From Candidatus Dadabacteria bacterium (GTDB lineage: Bacteria; Desulfobacterota_D; UBA1144; Nemesobacterales; UBA2774): a DNA stretch of 46,738 nt. The translations under genes were made by a program, and so were the position numbers. The DNA lies in contig SMWY01000056.1 in NCBI GenBank assembly GCA_004356555.1, positions 1 through 46,738 on the forward strand, read 5' to 3'. Shown here one piece after another: positions 8,848-16,596 of the stretch (its first letter is position 1; each line of letters begins with the position of its first letter). The notes below the pieces were generated by a model. That model saw nothing but the letters and a program-made list of their open reading frames with translations. It did no database searches and was not told where the DNA came from.

Positions 8848-9000
8848 TTAGTCCTCGCTTCCTTTAGTGGGGGGATTCTTTATTTTTGAGCTGAGTTCTT
8901 TTTTGAGTTCAGAGTTTTTGATCATCAAATAAAATAGAATCCCAAAAAGAATCACGCATAGTACTATTTGAATAATTAGAGCTGTCGATAAGCTATTCAT
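8848..9000 (-). CDS. Small single-span membrane protein, CcmD-like in topology
   Basis: This 50-residue frame reads MNSLSTALIIQ..., with one hydrophobic helix at about residues 7-27, a basic LMIKNSELKKELSSKIK stretch and a polar tail ending GSED. An AGGAGA sequence lies about seven bases before the ATG, and the TAA stop is immediately followed by the lgt ATG. The good ribosome site, exact abutment and sensible topology support a real gene. One N-terminal helix followed by a charged L-K-K-E-L helix is also the plan of CcmD-family haem-export proteins. Similarity at this length is weak, and no other ccm gene is nearby, so I give no symbol. Confidence 0.65.
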   Translation of the reverse strand: MNSLSTALIIQIVLCVILFGILFYLMIKNSELKKELSSKIKNPPTKGSED

Positions 9001-9142
9001 GATTAATTCTCCTAATTAATTTTAACGTATTAAAGTAGAAGTCAATACATATTGATATGAAGATAGCAAACGCAATTATTTCTTAACCGAACATTAATAT
9101 ATTTTAACTTGAAATATAAGTAAAAATAGGTAGATTCACTAA

Positions 9143-9742
9143 ATGCTGACGGCCCCCGTGTTAGTTCTCAATCGTTATTTTGTTCCAGTCACGATTACAA
9201 GTGTCAGAAGAGCTTTTGTAATGCTATATGGCGGTATAGCGAAGGCTGTAGATTTAGAATATAACACCTTTGATTTTGAGTCCTGGTCACAAATTTCTGA
9301 ATTTAAAGAGCAAGACGATGTTATCCGTACTGTAAGCGCAGTTATTAAGACCCCTAGGGTAGTAATACTGATTAGATATGAAGGGGTTATAAGAAAAGAG
9401 GCAAAGTTTAACCGTTTAAATATATTCAGAAGAGACGGGGGAACTTGCCAGTATTGCTATAAACAGTTTTCACGTTCTGAGCTTACTATAGACCATGTTG
9501 TGCCACGCTCAAAGGGTGGTAAGAGTGTATGGGATAATGTAGTTTGTTGTTGTATAGCTTGTAATAGGAAAAAGGGCGGCCAGACCCCGGCACAGGCAAG
9601 AATGAAACTGAGAACCAAGCCTAAGAAGCCGCTTTGGGATCCATTCTCAAATATATATATCAAAGCTGTTAGATATAAAGAGTGGGAGCCTTTCTTGAAT
9701 TTTGTTGATATATCCTATTGGAACGTAGAGCTCGAAGAATAA
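9143..9742 (+). CDS. HNH endonuclease family protein
   Basis: This is a 199-residue protein with a C-terminal HNH nuclease fold. CQYC (Cys102, Cys105) and CIAC (Cys137, Cys140) form the structural zinc site around the active-site stretch IDHVVPRSKGG (Asp117, His118) and WDNVV (Asn132). The first 90 residues (APVLVLNRYFVPVTITSVRR, then AVDLEYNTFDFESW) match the N-terminal region of a widespread chromosomal HNH family that occurs singly in many bacteria. Its role is not established; general DNA processing is more likely than restriction because no methylase is nearby. It is a single gene with a terminator-like hairpin after it. Confidence 0.85.
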   Translation: MLTAPVLVLNRYFVPVTITSVRRAFVMLYGGIAKAVDLEYNTFDFESWSQISEFKEQDDVIRTVSAVIKTPRVVILIRYEGVIRKEAKFNRLNIFRRDGGTCQYCYKQFSRSELTIDHVVPRSKGGKSVWDNVVCCCIACNRKKGGQTPAQARMKLRTKPKKPLWDPFSNIYIKAVRYKEWEPFLNFVDISYWNVELEE

Positions 9743-9784
9743 GCAAGTTATTTTTTATTTCTATAAAATAGATTATTGCTGGTT

Positions 9785-9814
9785 TTTAGCTTATCTATAA
9801 GCTAAATTTATTCT
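9785..9814 (+). terminator. Possible terminator between the HNH gene and tolB
   Basis: TTTAGCTTAT (9785-9794) and ATAAGCTAAA (9797-9806) form a perfect ten-base inverted repeat with a very tight loop, followed by TTTATTCT. The stem is AT-rich, so it is weak on paper. Confidence 0.4.
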
Positions 9815-9870
9815 ATACATAAGTGACCTTAGTAAACAATTTTCATATAGCACTAAGACGGAGGGTTTTA

Positions 9871-11130
9871 ATGGTTTATAGAGTATTATTCCTAACAATT
9901 GCATTATTCATCGGTATTAGCGGCACATCGTTTTCCCAAATTAGATTGCCCGACGTTACGGGGCCGATAGTACAAAAACTGCCGGTATTTATACCCGATC
10001 TTTCAAGTGTGGGGCCAAGTAACCCGAAGGGAAGAGAGTTTGTAGAAGTATTGAGAAATGATCTTCAGAATGCCGCATTATTTGATGTGAGTTCAGGTGG
10101 CGCAACAATAGGAAATCATAACAACATTAACTTTCAGGCCATTTTTGACGCCGGAGTCGATTACTTGATTGCGGGTCAATATCAAACGGTTGGCAATAAA
10201 ATTAAATTTGCTGTCCAGCTTTATAACGTTAAAGAAGAAAGACCCATATTGGGTAGATCCTATGTTGCTACACCAGGTAGAGTTAGAGAGGCAGCGCATA
10301 AGTTTGCCGACCTCGCCATGAAGCAGATTACTGGTAAAGAGGGATTCTTCACAGCAAAAATAGCTTTTGTTTTGGGTAGCAGAAGCAAGAGAAATCTATT
10401 CTTGATGGATTATGACGGTTTTAATAAAAGACAGCTTACAAGGCATAATTCGCTTCTTATGTCTCCGGATTGTTCCCCTGACGGAAGGCAAATTATATTT
10501 AATTCTGATAAAGTGTGGGATCAGGATTTATATATAATTACCCTGGGATCAAAGATAAAAGAACGCAGGCTGACAAGAGCATTTAAGCTTGAGCAGAGCG
10601 CGGAATGGTCTCCAAGCGGTAAACAGCTGGCATTTAGCGCAAACGGTGATATATACGTTTCAGGTATAAGCGGTAAGGGGGCTCGAAATTTAACACGTTC
10701 ACACTCTATTGACGTATCCCCGGCTTGGTCACCGGATGGGAGCAAAATAGCGTTCGTGTCTGATAGAAGCGGTAATCCTCAGATATATGTTATGAATTCT
10801 AATGGCAGCGGCCTGAGAAGAATCACATCGAGTGGATATAACACGGACCCTTCCTGGTCACCCAACAGAGATGTAAACAAGATTGCTTTTGTTAGGGTAG
10901 AGGGTGGAGCCAATATATACACAATTGATCCAAGTGGCGGCGGGGAGCAAAGACTCACGTTCAGCGGTGGTAGAAATGAAAACCCGGCGTGGTCACCTGA
11001 TGGATATTACATAGCCTTTAGCTCTTCAAGGGCTGGAGCCAAGGATATTTATCTCATGTATGTAAATGGTGAAAATCAGGTGAGGCTCAGTCAGGGCGGC
11101 GGCAAAACATTTCCAACCTGGTGTAAATGA
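9871..11130 (+). CDS. tolB: Tol-Pal system beta-propeller protein TolB
   Basis: TolB is a periplasmic protein of the Tol-Pal system, which keeps the outer membrane tethered during cell division. I place the start at the ATG at 9871. GGAGGG lies six bases upstream, and the protein then begins with a clean signal peptide (MVYRVLFLTIALFIGISGTS, cleavage near SFSQ). An alternative GTG at 9823 would add 16 residues ahead of the signal. The mature protein has an N-terminal alpha/beta domain (to about residue 165) and five propeller blades marked by CSPDG, WSPSG, WSPDG, WSPNR and WSPDG. Length (419 residues) is normal. No pal, tolQ, tolR or tolA lies beside it; thpR follows after 45 bases. Confidence 0.93.
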   Translation: MVYRVLFLTIALFIGISGTSFSQIRLPDVTGPIVQKLPVFIPDLSSVGPSNPKGREFVEVLRNDLQNAALFDVSSGGATIGNHNNINFQAIFDAGVDYLIAGQYQTVGNKIKFAVQLYNVKEERPILGRSYVATPGRVREAAHKFADLAMKQITGKEGFFTAKIAFVLGSRSKRNLFLMDYDGFNKRQLTRHNSLLMSPDCSPDGRQIIFNSDKVWDQDLYIITLGSKIKERRLTRAFKLEQSAEWSPSGKQLAFSANGDIYVSGISGKGARNLTRSHSIDVSPAWSPDGSKIAFVSDRSGNPQIYVMNSNGSGLRRITSSGYNTDPSWSPNRDVNKIAFVRVEGGANIYTIDPSGGGEQRLTFSGGRNENPAWSPDGYYIAFSSSRAGAKDIYLMYVNGENQVRLSQGGGKTFPTWCK

Positions 11131-11175
11131 TTTCTTAAGCTGCTTCAACTCATGATATAGAGGTGATAGAATAAA

Positions 11176-11712
11176 TTGAGATTATTTATCGCCGCTTTAA
11201 TTCCAGAGGATATAAGAACCCTATTAACGAATTATATTAATTTCCTAAAGCACAATATTGATGGAGTTAAATGGGAAAAATTCGAAAAACTCCACGTTAC
11301 TCTAAAATTCCTGGGCGATATAGATGAGTCCAGAGTGAATGAGATTTCAAATCTACTTGAAAAACTTGTACACAATTATTCTCCATTTAACACGAGTATT
11401 TTAGATTTTGGCGGATTCCCGGATCTTAAAAATCCAAAGGTGCTATACATTGGCTTATCTCATAACAGTGAGCTTCCTAAATTTCAGAATGAGTTAGAGA
11501 AGAGTCTGTCTGAAATAGGTTTTGAGAAAGAAAAACGTAGATTTATTCCTCATATAACGGTGGGTAGGGTAAAGAAGAGAATTCATATAAAAGAGAGCCT
11601 TCCAATTACTCAAAGTATCTTCGACATTACTCAAATTGGTCTTATAAAGAGTGAGCTTAGACCCGAGGGGTCGGTATATACCCCACTCAAATTATTTAAG
11701 CTTGAAAAATAG
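11176..11712 (+). CDS. thpR: RNA 2',3'-cyclic phosphodiesterase (2H phosphoesterase family)
   Basis: This 178-residue protein has the two catalytic HxTx motifs of the 2H phosphoesterase superfamily: HVTL at residues 40-43 (followed by KFLGDI) and HITV at 126-129 (followed by GRVKK). The family hydrolyses 2',3'-cyclic phosphates in RNA to 2'-phosphomonoesters and was first described as 2'-5' RNA ligase. MRLFIAALIPEDIR is a typical N-terminus. The start is TTG, with GAGGTGATAG a few bases upstream as a plausible ribosome site. It sits between tolB and a membrane protein that starts about 28 bases later. Confidence 0.88.
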   Translation: MRLFIAALIPEDIRTLLTNYINFLKHNIDGVKWEKFEKLHVTLKFLGDIDESRVNEISNLLEKLVHNYSPFNTSILDFGGFPDLKNPKVLYIGLSHNSELPKFQNELEKSLSEIGFEKEKRRFIPHITVGRVKKRIHIKESLPITQSIFDITQIGLIKSELRPEGSVYTPLKLFKLEK

Positions 11713-11740
11713 GTGTATATGCATTAATATTGTCGAAGTT

Positions 11741-12349
11741 GTGAACAGAGTTGATCCCAGACCGCAAAACAAAGTCTTAGCTGCAATTATTGTTTGGTAT
11801 GCACTTGCCATATTTGCCGGAGGTTCTGGCTTCACCTTGCGTATGGTTCCTCCCTTGCCTCAGATTGTTCTTTTCGGATTAGTTGTTCTCTTATTACTGC
11901 TATATTGGTTATCCCAGAGCTTCAGAAAGTGGGTTCTGTCTGTTAATATCAAATTGCTCGTTGCATTACATCTAACAAGGTTCGTAGGGTTTTACTTCCT
12001 ATTTCTTTACTCCCGCGGTCAGCTACCATACGACTTTGCTGTCCTAGGCGGATGGGGTGATATCATAGTGGCTACGGCTGCCCTATTGGTCATTTTGTTA
12101 GCCACTTTAGTTGGTAAGAGCGGCTGGATAATATGCTTAGTCTGGAATCTTATAGGTCTGGTTGATATACTTTTTGTGATTGCTACGGCGGCAAGACTGA
12201 CAATTGCAGACCCTCAGTCCATGAGTGAGCTGCTAAAGCTGCCTTTAAGCCTCCTACCTACCTTTTTAGTACCAATATTAATTTTTACTCATATTATTAT
12301 TTTTATTAGACTATATAGAGCTAGAAGGGCCGGTTATATAAAACTCTAA
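11741..12349 (+). CDS. Six-helix integral membrane protein, unknown function
   Basis: The frame stays open back into thpR, but the upstream part (MSLDPRGRYIPHSNYLSL...) is just the shifted thpR tail. I therefore choose the GTG at 11741, which gives about 202 residues beginning VNRVDPRPQNKVLAA. There are about six transmembrane helices (NKVLAAIIVWYALAIFAGG, QIVLFGLVVLLLLLYWL, LVALHLTRFVGFYFLFLY, IIVATAALLVILLATLV, IICLVWNLIGLVDILFVI, FLVPILIFTHIIIFI). There are no catalytic motifs I recognise. Short conserved-looking features are HLTRFVGFYF and the glycine-rich LGGWGDI, which could mark a channel or transporter-like protein. Confidence 0.65.
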   Translation: MNRVDPRPQNKVLAAIIVWYALAIFAGGSGFTLRMVPPLPQIVLFGLVVLLLLLYWLSQSFRKWVLSVNIKLLVALHLTRFVGFYFLFLYSRGQLPYDFAVLGGWGDIIVATAALLVILLATLVGKSGWIICLVWNLIGLVDILFVIATAARLTIADPQSMSELLKLPLSLLPTFLVPILIFTHIIIFIRLYRARRAGYIKL

Positions 12350-12422
12350 ATTTCATTAGCTTCACGGGTAATAATTGATCTAGCTAAGCTGACATTTGAC
12401 AATAATATAGGAGTATAGAGCA

Positions 12423-13118
12423 ATGATTAAGAAACAAGGCTTCCATGGATTTACCAAGGCGACATTCAAGTTCTTTAAAGATCTTGAAAAAAGTAATACA
12501 AAAAAATGGTTTGAAGAAAATAGAAAGATCTACGAAAAAAATGTTCTGGAACCTGCCCAGGAGTTTGTGATGGAGATGGGAGAGCGGCTCAAATCAATAT
12601 CGCCTAAAATAGTAGCGATTCCTAAAACGGATAAATCGATTTTCAGGATTTATAGAGACATGAGATTTAGTAAAGACAAGACCCCTTACAAAACTCATCT
12701 GGGTATTTTCTTTTGGGAAGGGCCAAAAAAGAAGCTCGGGAACCCAGGTTACTACTTACAGCTCGATAAATCTTCAATTTTAATTGCGGGTGGCCTTTAT
12801 AGCCTCCCTAACGATATAGTAAAAACGTACCGCGATGCTATTAGCGACTCGAAAAAAGGAAAGGAAATAGCAAAAATATTAAAAAAGATAACTAAAAATC
12901 CCTCTTACCAATTAGGTGGCATGCATTATAAAAGAGTGCCGAGAGGTTATGACTCTGAAAATCCTAATGTGGATTTACTGCTTCATAACGGACTCTACAT
13001 CTATTATGAAGGGCCAATACCAAAAGAAGTATATTCTAGGGACTTTCTGGATTACTCTTATGGAATATTCAAAGATATGCTGCCTTTACACAACTGGTTA
13101 AAAGATAATATTATATAA
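12423..13118 (+). CDS. DUF2461 family protein (TIGR02453 type)
   Basis: This 231-residue soluble protein matches the DUF2461 pattern. It starts GFTKATFKFFKDLEKSNTKK followed by WFEENRKIYEKNV, and later has FRIYRDMRFSKDKTPYKTH, then GYYLQLDKSSILIAGGLY and LLLHNGLYIYYEG. The family is widespread in bacteria and some fungi and has no established biochemical activity. AGGAG sits about ten bases upstream of the ATG. The neighbouring genes give no functional hint; it converges on the HxlR regulator with ten bases between them. Confidence 0.88.
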   Translation: MIKKQGFHGFTKATFKFFKDLEKSNTKKWFEENRKIYEKNVLEPAQEFVMEMGERLKSISPKIVAIPKTDKSIFRIYRDMRFSKDKTPYKTHLGIFFWEGPKKKLGNPGYYLQLDKSSILIAGGLYSLPNDIVKTYRDAISDSKKGKEIAKILKKITKNPSYQLGGMHYKRVPRGYDSENPNVDLLLHNGLYIYYEGPIPKEVYSRDFLDYSYGIFKDMLPLHNWLKDNII

Positions 13119-13128
13119 TACATCCGAG

Positions 13129-13494
13129 CTAATTATTGTTCTTATCGTATTTACTACGGGATTGTTCAACTTTACTCATATTAAGAGCGCTCCATTTCTC
13201 AAGCTGATTGAATATAGGTATTAATGAATTGCCTAAGTTGGTCATTGAATACACCACTTTGGGAGGTATCTCCATATACTGTTTCCTGTTTATTATGCCG
13301 TCCCTCTGGAGCTCGCGTAGTTGCTGAGTTAACATTCTTTGCGTTACCTCCGGGATCAACCTCCTCAATTCATTAAAGCGCCTTGGGCCCAGATTAATAT
13401 AGTAAAGTATTTCAGACTTCCATTTCCCACCGAATATATTTATTGACCCTGCTATCGGGCAAGTATTGTTCTCTTTTTTGTTTAACTTTTCCAC
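13129..13494 (-). CDS. HxlR (DUF24) family transcriptional regulator with N-terminal cysteine
   Basis: This is a 121-residue winged-helix regulator. After a polar N-terminus comes CPIAGSINIFGGKWKSEIL, the family signature, and then the recognition helix (FNELRRLIPEVTQRMLTQQL) and the wing. Cys12 is at the position used by Bacillus YodB, CatR and HypR to sense quinones, diamide and other electrophiles by thiol modification. It is transcribed away from the DUF5996-CDGSH-MhqO series. The 134-base gap between them holds two inverted repeats, one overlapping a plausible -10 of this gene, so self-repression and control of the divergent genes are likely. The family call is firm; the electrophile-sensing role is inferred from the cysteine and the neighbours. 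Confidence 0.9.
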   Translation of the reverse strand: MEKLNKKENNTCPIAGSINIFGGKWKSEILYYINLGPRRFNELRRLIPEVTQRMLTQQLRELQRDGIINRKQYMEIPPKVVYSMTNLGNSLIPIFNQLEKWSALNMSKVEQSRSKYDKNNN

Positions 13495-13521
13495 TTTTTA
13501 TCCATACATAGAGCCTATTAT

Positions 13522-13540
13522 TAGTATACATTTAATACTA
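13522..13540. promoter_or_regulatory. Candidate HxlR operator 1
   Basis: Perfect inverted repeat TAGTAT-N7-ATACTA in the divergent promoter region. It has the TAGTAT/ATACTA-like arms seen in DUF24 regulator operators. On the minus strand, TATACT (13529-13524) could be the -10 of the regulator gene, so binding here would block it. Confidence 0.5.
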
Positions 13541-13560
13541 TATAACAAAAATGTACCTGG

Positions 13561-13587
13561 TTGTAATATTATACTGAATGATTACAA
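13561..13587. promoter_or_regulatory. Candidate operator 2 in the divergent promoter region
   Basis: Perfect inverted repeat TTGTAAT-N13-ATTACAA, with a TATACT that could serve as a plus-strand -10 inside the spacer (13570-13575). It lies 41 bases before the DUF5996 gene. Its spacing differs from operator 1, so it may be a second half-site arrangement or unrelated. Confidence 0.4.
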
Positions 13588-13628
13588 TAAAATTCAAGTT
13601 CTTTAAATATTACAGGGGGCCATAAAAA

Positions 13629-14576
13629 ATGACTGAACATATTGAAGATCAAATACAATTCTCTGATTCGGATAGTATATTCCCTCCTTTGCCGATTGAG
13701 GAGTGGGAAGAAACTAAACACACACTCCACCTATTTTTTCAGATAGTTGGAAAAATTCGCCTCACTCTGTTTCCCAAAATGAATCACTGGTGGCACGTTA
13801 CGCTTTATCTTTCTCCAAGAGGAATGACGACCAGACCCATTCCATATGGGAATATCATATTTGAAATCGAATTTGATTTTATTGACCACACAATAATTAT
13901 TAGAACTAGCAACGGTCAGGAAAAATCGTTTGGTCTGGAAGGAATATCCGTTTCAGATTTTTACAAACAAATTACTTCAGCTCTAAACGAACTAGGCATA
14001 GAAGCACATATTAAAGCAACCCCCTACGATGTCCCCTTCGGTAAAGTGCCTTTTGAATCAGACCAAGAGCACTCCTCATATGATAAAGAATACGTAAACA
14101 GATACTGGCGTATTCTCGTACAGGTTAATTCCGTGTTCGAAGAATTTAGAAGCCGTTTTATAGGAAAGAGTACCCCCGTTCATCTTTATTGGCATCATGC
14201 TGACCTAGCCGTTACCAGATACTCCGGCAAGAAAGCGCCTGATTATGAGGGTGGTACTGCCGCCGATAGGGAGGCTTACTCACATGAAGTAATAAGTGTT
14301 GGATTCTGGGCTGGTGATGAGAAGGTAAGAGCACCAGCCTTTTATTCCTACACTTATCCAGAGCCCAAGGGGCTCGCTCAGGAGCCGTTAGCCCCAAAAG
14401 AAGCTTTTTGGAACACTGAAGGCGCGGGATCGATGGCTATATTGATGTATGATGATCTTAGAAAAACGCAGTCCCCAAGGCAAGCCCTATTGGATTATCT
14501 GGAAAGCGCCTATCAGGCAGGGGCTAAGCGCGCAAATTGGAAAATCGAAGAACTGGAATTAAAGATTGCTAAATAG
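13629..14576 (+). CDS. DUF5996 family protein
   Basis: The 315-residue sequence has the DUF5996 hallmarks: LPIEEWEETKHTLHLF followed by QIVGKIRLTLFPK, NHWWHVTLYLSPRGMTT, IPYGNIIFEIEFDFIDH, FIGKSTPVHLYWHHADLAVT, RYSG, AYSHEVISVGFW and APAFYSYTYPEP. Conserved Trp, His and acidic residues suggest an enzyme or metal-binding pocket, but the family has no known activity. There is no signal peptide. AGGGGG precedes the ATG. It is the first gene facing the HxlR regulator and is followed, 46 bases later, by the CDGSH iron-sulfur protein, which ties this unknown family to a redox or electrophile response here. Confidence 0.88.
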   Translation: MTEHIEDQIQFSDSDSIFPPLPIEEWEETKHTLHLFFQIVGKIRLTLFPKMNHWWHVTLYLSPRGMTTRPIPYGNIIFEIEFDFIDHTIIIRTSNGQEKSFGLEGISVSDFYKQITSALNELGIEAHIKATPYDVPFGKVPFESDQEHSSYDKEYVNRYWRILVQVNSVFEEFRSRFIGKSTPVHLYWHHADLAVTRYSGKKAPDYEGGTAADREAYSHEVISVGFWAGDEKVRAPAFYSYTYPEPKGLAQEPLAPKEAFWNTEGAGSMAILMYDDLRKTQSPRQALLDYLESAYQAGAKRANWKIEELELKIAK

Positions 14577-14622
14577 CTAAAAATTAACACACGAGTAAAA
14601 TCACTTTTTTAGGAGAAAAAAG

Positions 14623-15267
14623 ATGAGCGATCAGCCAGCTAACGGAATCACAATAGAGATAACGGAAGACGGTCCACTAATAGTTAAGAGGCTTGAAACT
14701 TTAAAAAACTCAAAAGGTGAAAAAGTAGAAGTTCAGAAGATAACGGCTCTATGTAGATGTGGACACTCCTCTAATAAGCCCTTTTGTGACGGTACTCATA
14801 AAAAAGTTGGCTTTACAGGAAAGAGAGAGATTGATAAACCTATAGATAAAGAAAGAGAGTATGGGGGAGAAGACATAGCCATTTACGATAACCGTGTTAT
14901 TTGCTCGCATGCGGGAGAGTGCGTTAGAAATCTTCCTTCTGTATTTCGTCTGGGGGAACGTTCCTGGATAGCTCCTGATAACGCGAGTGTGGAAGAAGTT
15001 ATATCTGTAATTAAGAAATGCCCTTCAGGCGCCTTAAGTTATTCAGTGCAAGGTACTCATCAAAGAGATTTTGACCACTCCCCAGAAATTATAATAACAA
15101 AGAACGGCCCATACAGTGTTACGGGAAATATAGAGATTAATCTTGAAGAAGAATTACAGCCACCTTCAAAAGAGCATTACGTGCTTTGCCGCTGCGGTGC
15201 TTCTAAAAATAAACCTTATTGCGACGGTTCGCATACGGAAGCTGGTTTTACAGACGCAGATAACTGA
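14623..15267 (+). CDS. Triple iron-sulfur protein: CDGSH / divergent 4Fe-4S / CDGSH
   Basis: This 214-residue protein joins three cluster-binding modules. Residues 44-59 carry one CDGSH site (Cys44, Cys46, Cys55, His59 in CRCGHSSNKPFCDGTH). Residues 189-204 carry a second (Cys189, Cys191, Cys200, His204). CDGSH sites bind a redox-active, pH-sensitive 2Fe-2S cluster through three Cys and one His. Between them, residues 94-140 look like a divergent ferredoxin domain (CSHAGECVRNLPSVF, then KKCPSGALSY; Cys94, Cys100, Cys133). An electron carrier or redox sensor in the cytoplasm is the obvious role. It has an AGGAG ribosome site and sits between DUF5996 and a cupin in an apparent operon. Confidence 0.9.
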   Translation: MSDQPANGITIEITEDGPLIVKRLETLKNSKGEKVEVQKITALCRCGHSSNKPFCDGTHKKVGFTGKREIDKPIDKEREYGGEDIAIYDNRVICSHAGECVRNLPSVFRLGERSWIAPDNASVEEVISVIKKCPSGALSYSVQGTHQRDFDHSPEIIITKNGPYSVTGNIEINLEEELQPPSKEHYVLCRCGASKNKPYCDGSHTEAGFTDADN

Positions 15268-15282
15268 TTTTCATACCAAAGA

Positions 15283-15633
15283 ATGCACATTACAAGAGTT
15301 TATTCAGATAAAGATGGGGAATCTCATTTTGAAGAAATTGAGATAGAATTGAAATCTGCAGGTGAGATTGGACGGTTATCCGATAATTATCCTGTAGAGA
15401 ATATTATTTTTCGTGAAAATGATCCGGATTATGACTACGATTGGCACCCCGCCCCAAAAAGGCAGTACATTATTTTGCTCGATGGTGAGATTGAACTTGA
15501 AGTAAGCGACGGAGAAAAGCGTGTTTTTAGGGGAGGCGATATCATTTTGGTTGAGGATATCTCCGGTAAAGGTCATAGAACTAAATCTATAACAGATAAA
15601 CCCCGAAGATCGATATTTGTCACTATAGAATAG
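15283..15633 (+). CDS. Small cupin-fold protein
   Basis: This 116-residue protein has a single cupin barrel. Its typical sequence includes WHPAPKRQYIILLDGEIELE, VSDGEKRVFRGGDIILVEDI and SGKGHRTKSI. The His of DWHP, the Gln of RQY and the His of GKGHRT lie at positions where cupins hold a metal, but the usual HxHxxxE motif is not complete, so enzymatic activity is uncertain. It starts 15 bases after the CDGSH gene and ends 27 bases before the MhqO-like gene, so co-transcription is likely. A role in handling a small aromatic or quinone is inferred from its neighbours alone. Confidence 0.8.
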   Translation: MHITRVYSDKDGESHFEEIEIELKSAGEIGRLSDNYPVENIIFRENDPDYDYDWHPAPKRQYIILLDGEIELEVSDGEKRVFRGGDIILVEDISGKGHRTKSITDKPRRSIFVTIE

Positions 15634-15660
15634 ATATTCAAATGCACTAAGAGGTTATAT

Positions 15661-16596
15661 ATGTCAGCTAATATATTGGGTCTTCATCATGTAACGGCAA
15701 TAGCAGGTAACGCTAAAAAGAATTACGAATTTTATACAAAAGTTCTTGGGCTTCGTATTGTTAAAAAGACTGTTAATTTTGATGATCCCGGAACTTATCA
15801 CTTATACTATGGGAATGAAACGGGGGAACCCGGAACTATTCTAACTTTTTCCCCCTGGGACGGGATTAGGAGAGGAAGGATTGGGACAGGACAGGCCACA
15901 TCGACTTCATTTTCAATTCCTGAGCACTCAGCTAGCTTCTGGCTCAATCGTTTTCAAGAGTATGATGTGATTTACGACAATTCCTCTTCGAGATTTGAGG
16001 AAGAGGTTCTTACCTTTTTAGATCCTGACGGTCTTAAACTAGAGCTCGTTTCGCATTCTTCTAAAGACGAAAGAAAGCCCTGGAGCACTTCTGAAATTTC
16101 TCAGGATCGAGCGCTCAAGGGATTTTATAATGTCACGTTAACTTTAGAGGGGTATGAAGGAACTGCAAAGTTGCTGACAGAATTATTTGGTTATGAACTT
16201 GCTGATGAACATATAAACCGTTTCAGATTTGTAAATAAGAACAGCGAAACTGCAAATATTATAGACTTGGTGTGTCTGCCTTCGGGAAAGCGAGGCAGTG
16301 TAGCAGGAGGCAGTGTCCACCATATAGCTTTTAGGGTAGCAAATGAAGGAGAACAGCTCGAAGCTCGAGAAAAATTAATCGAAATGGGATACAACATAAC
16401 TCCCCAGTTAGATAGAAATTACTTCAAGTCGGTATATTTTAGGGAGCCTGGCGGGGTGTTGTTTGAGATAGCGACCGATCTCCCCGGATTTACAGCTGAT
16501 GAAGAAGCCGAAAATCTTGGGCAAGAATTAAAACTGCCCGAGTGGCTTGAGCCGCGGAGAAAAGAGATTGGAAATGTTCTTCCAAAGTTGAGTTAG
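15661..16596 (+). CDS. mhqO: MhqO-type ring-cleaving dioxygenase (two VOC/glyoxalase modules)
   Basis: The 311-residue protein has tandem VOC modules. The first starts LGLHHVTAIAGNAKKNYEFY (His9/10) and the second is marked by GGSVHHIAFRV (His220/221) and PGGVLFEIATD (Glu269). Together these provide the 2-His-1-Glu iron site of the hydroquinone dioxygenase group that includes Bacillus MhqO and the Sphingobium enzyme PcpA. The expected reaction is oxygen-dependent ring opening of hydroquinone-type compounds. Its stop codon directly abuts the ATG of the MhqD-like hydrolase, a pairing known from the Bacillus MhqR regulon. The family is clear; the substrate is not shown by the sequence. Confidence 0.88.
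   Translation: MSANILGLHHVTAIAGNAKKNYEFYTKVLGLRIVKKTVNFDDPGTYHLYYGNETGEPGTILTFSPWDGIRRGRIGTGQATSTSFSIPEHSASFWLNRFQEYDVIYDNSSSRFEEEVLTFLDPDGLKLELVSHSSKDERKPWSTSEISQDRALKGFYNVTLTLEGYEGTAKLLTELFGYELADEHINRFRFVNKNSETANIIDLVCLPSGKRGSVAGGSVHHIAFRVANEGEQLEAREKLIEMGYNITPQLDRNYFKSVYFREPGGVLFEIATDLPGFTADEEAENLGQELKLPEWLEPRRKEIGNVLPKLS

Noticed and set aside
13791..13803. TGGCACGTTACGC, resembling a sigma-54 site
   Set aside because: It is inside the DUF5996 coding sequence and the GG-to-GC distance is two bases too short.
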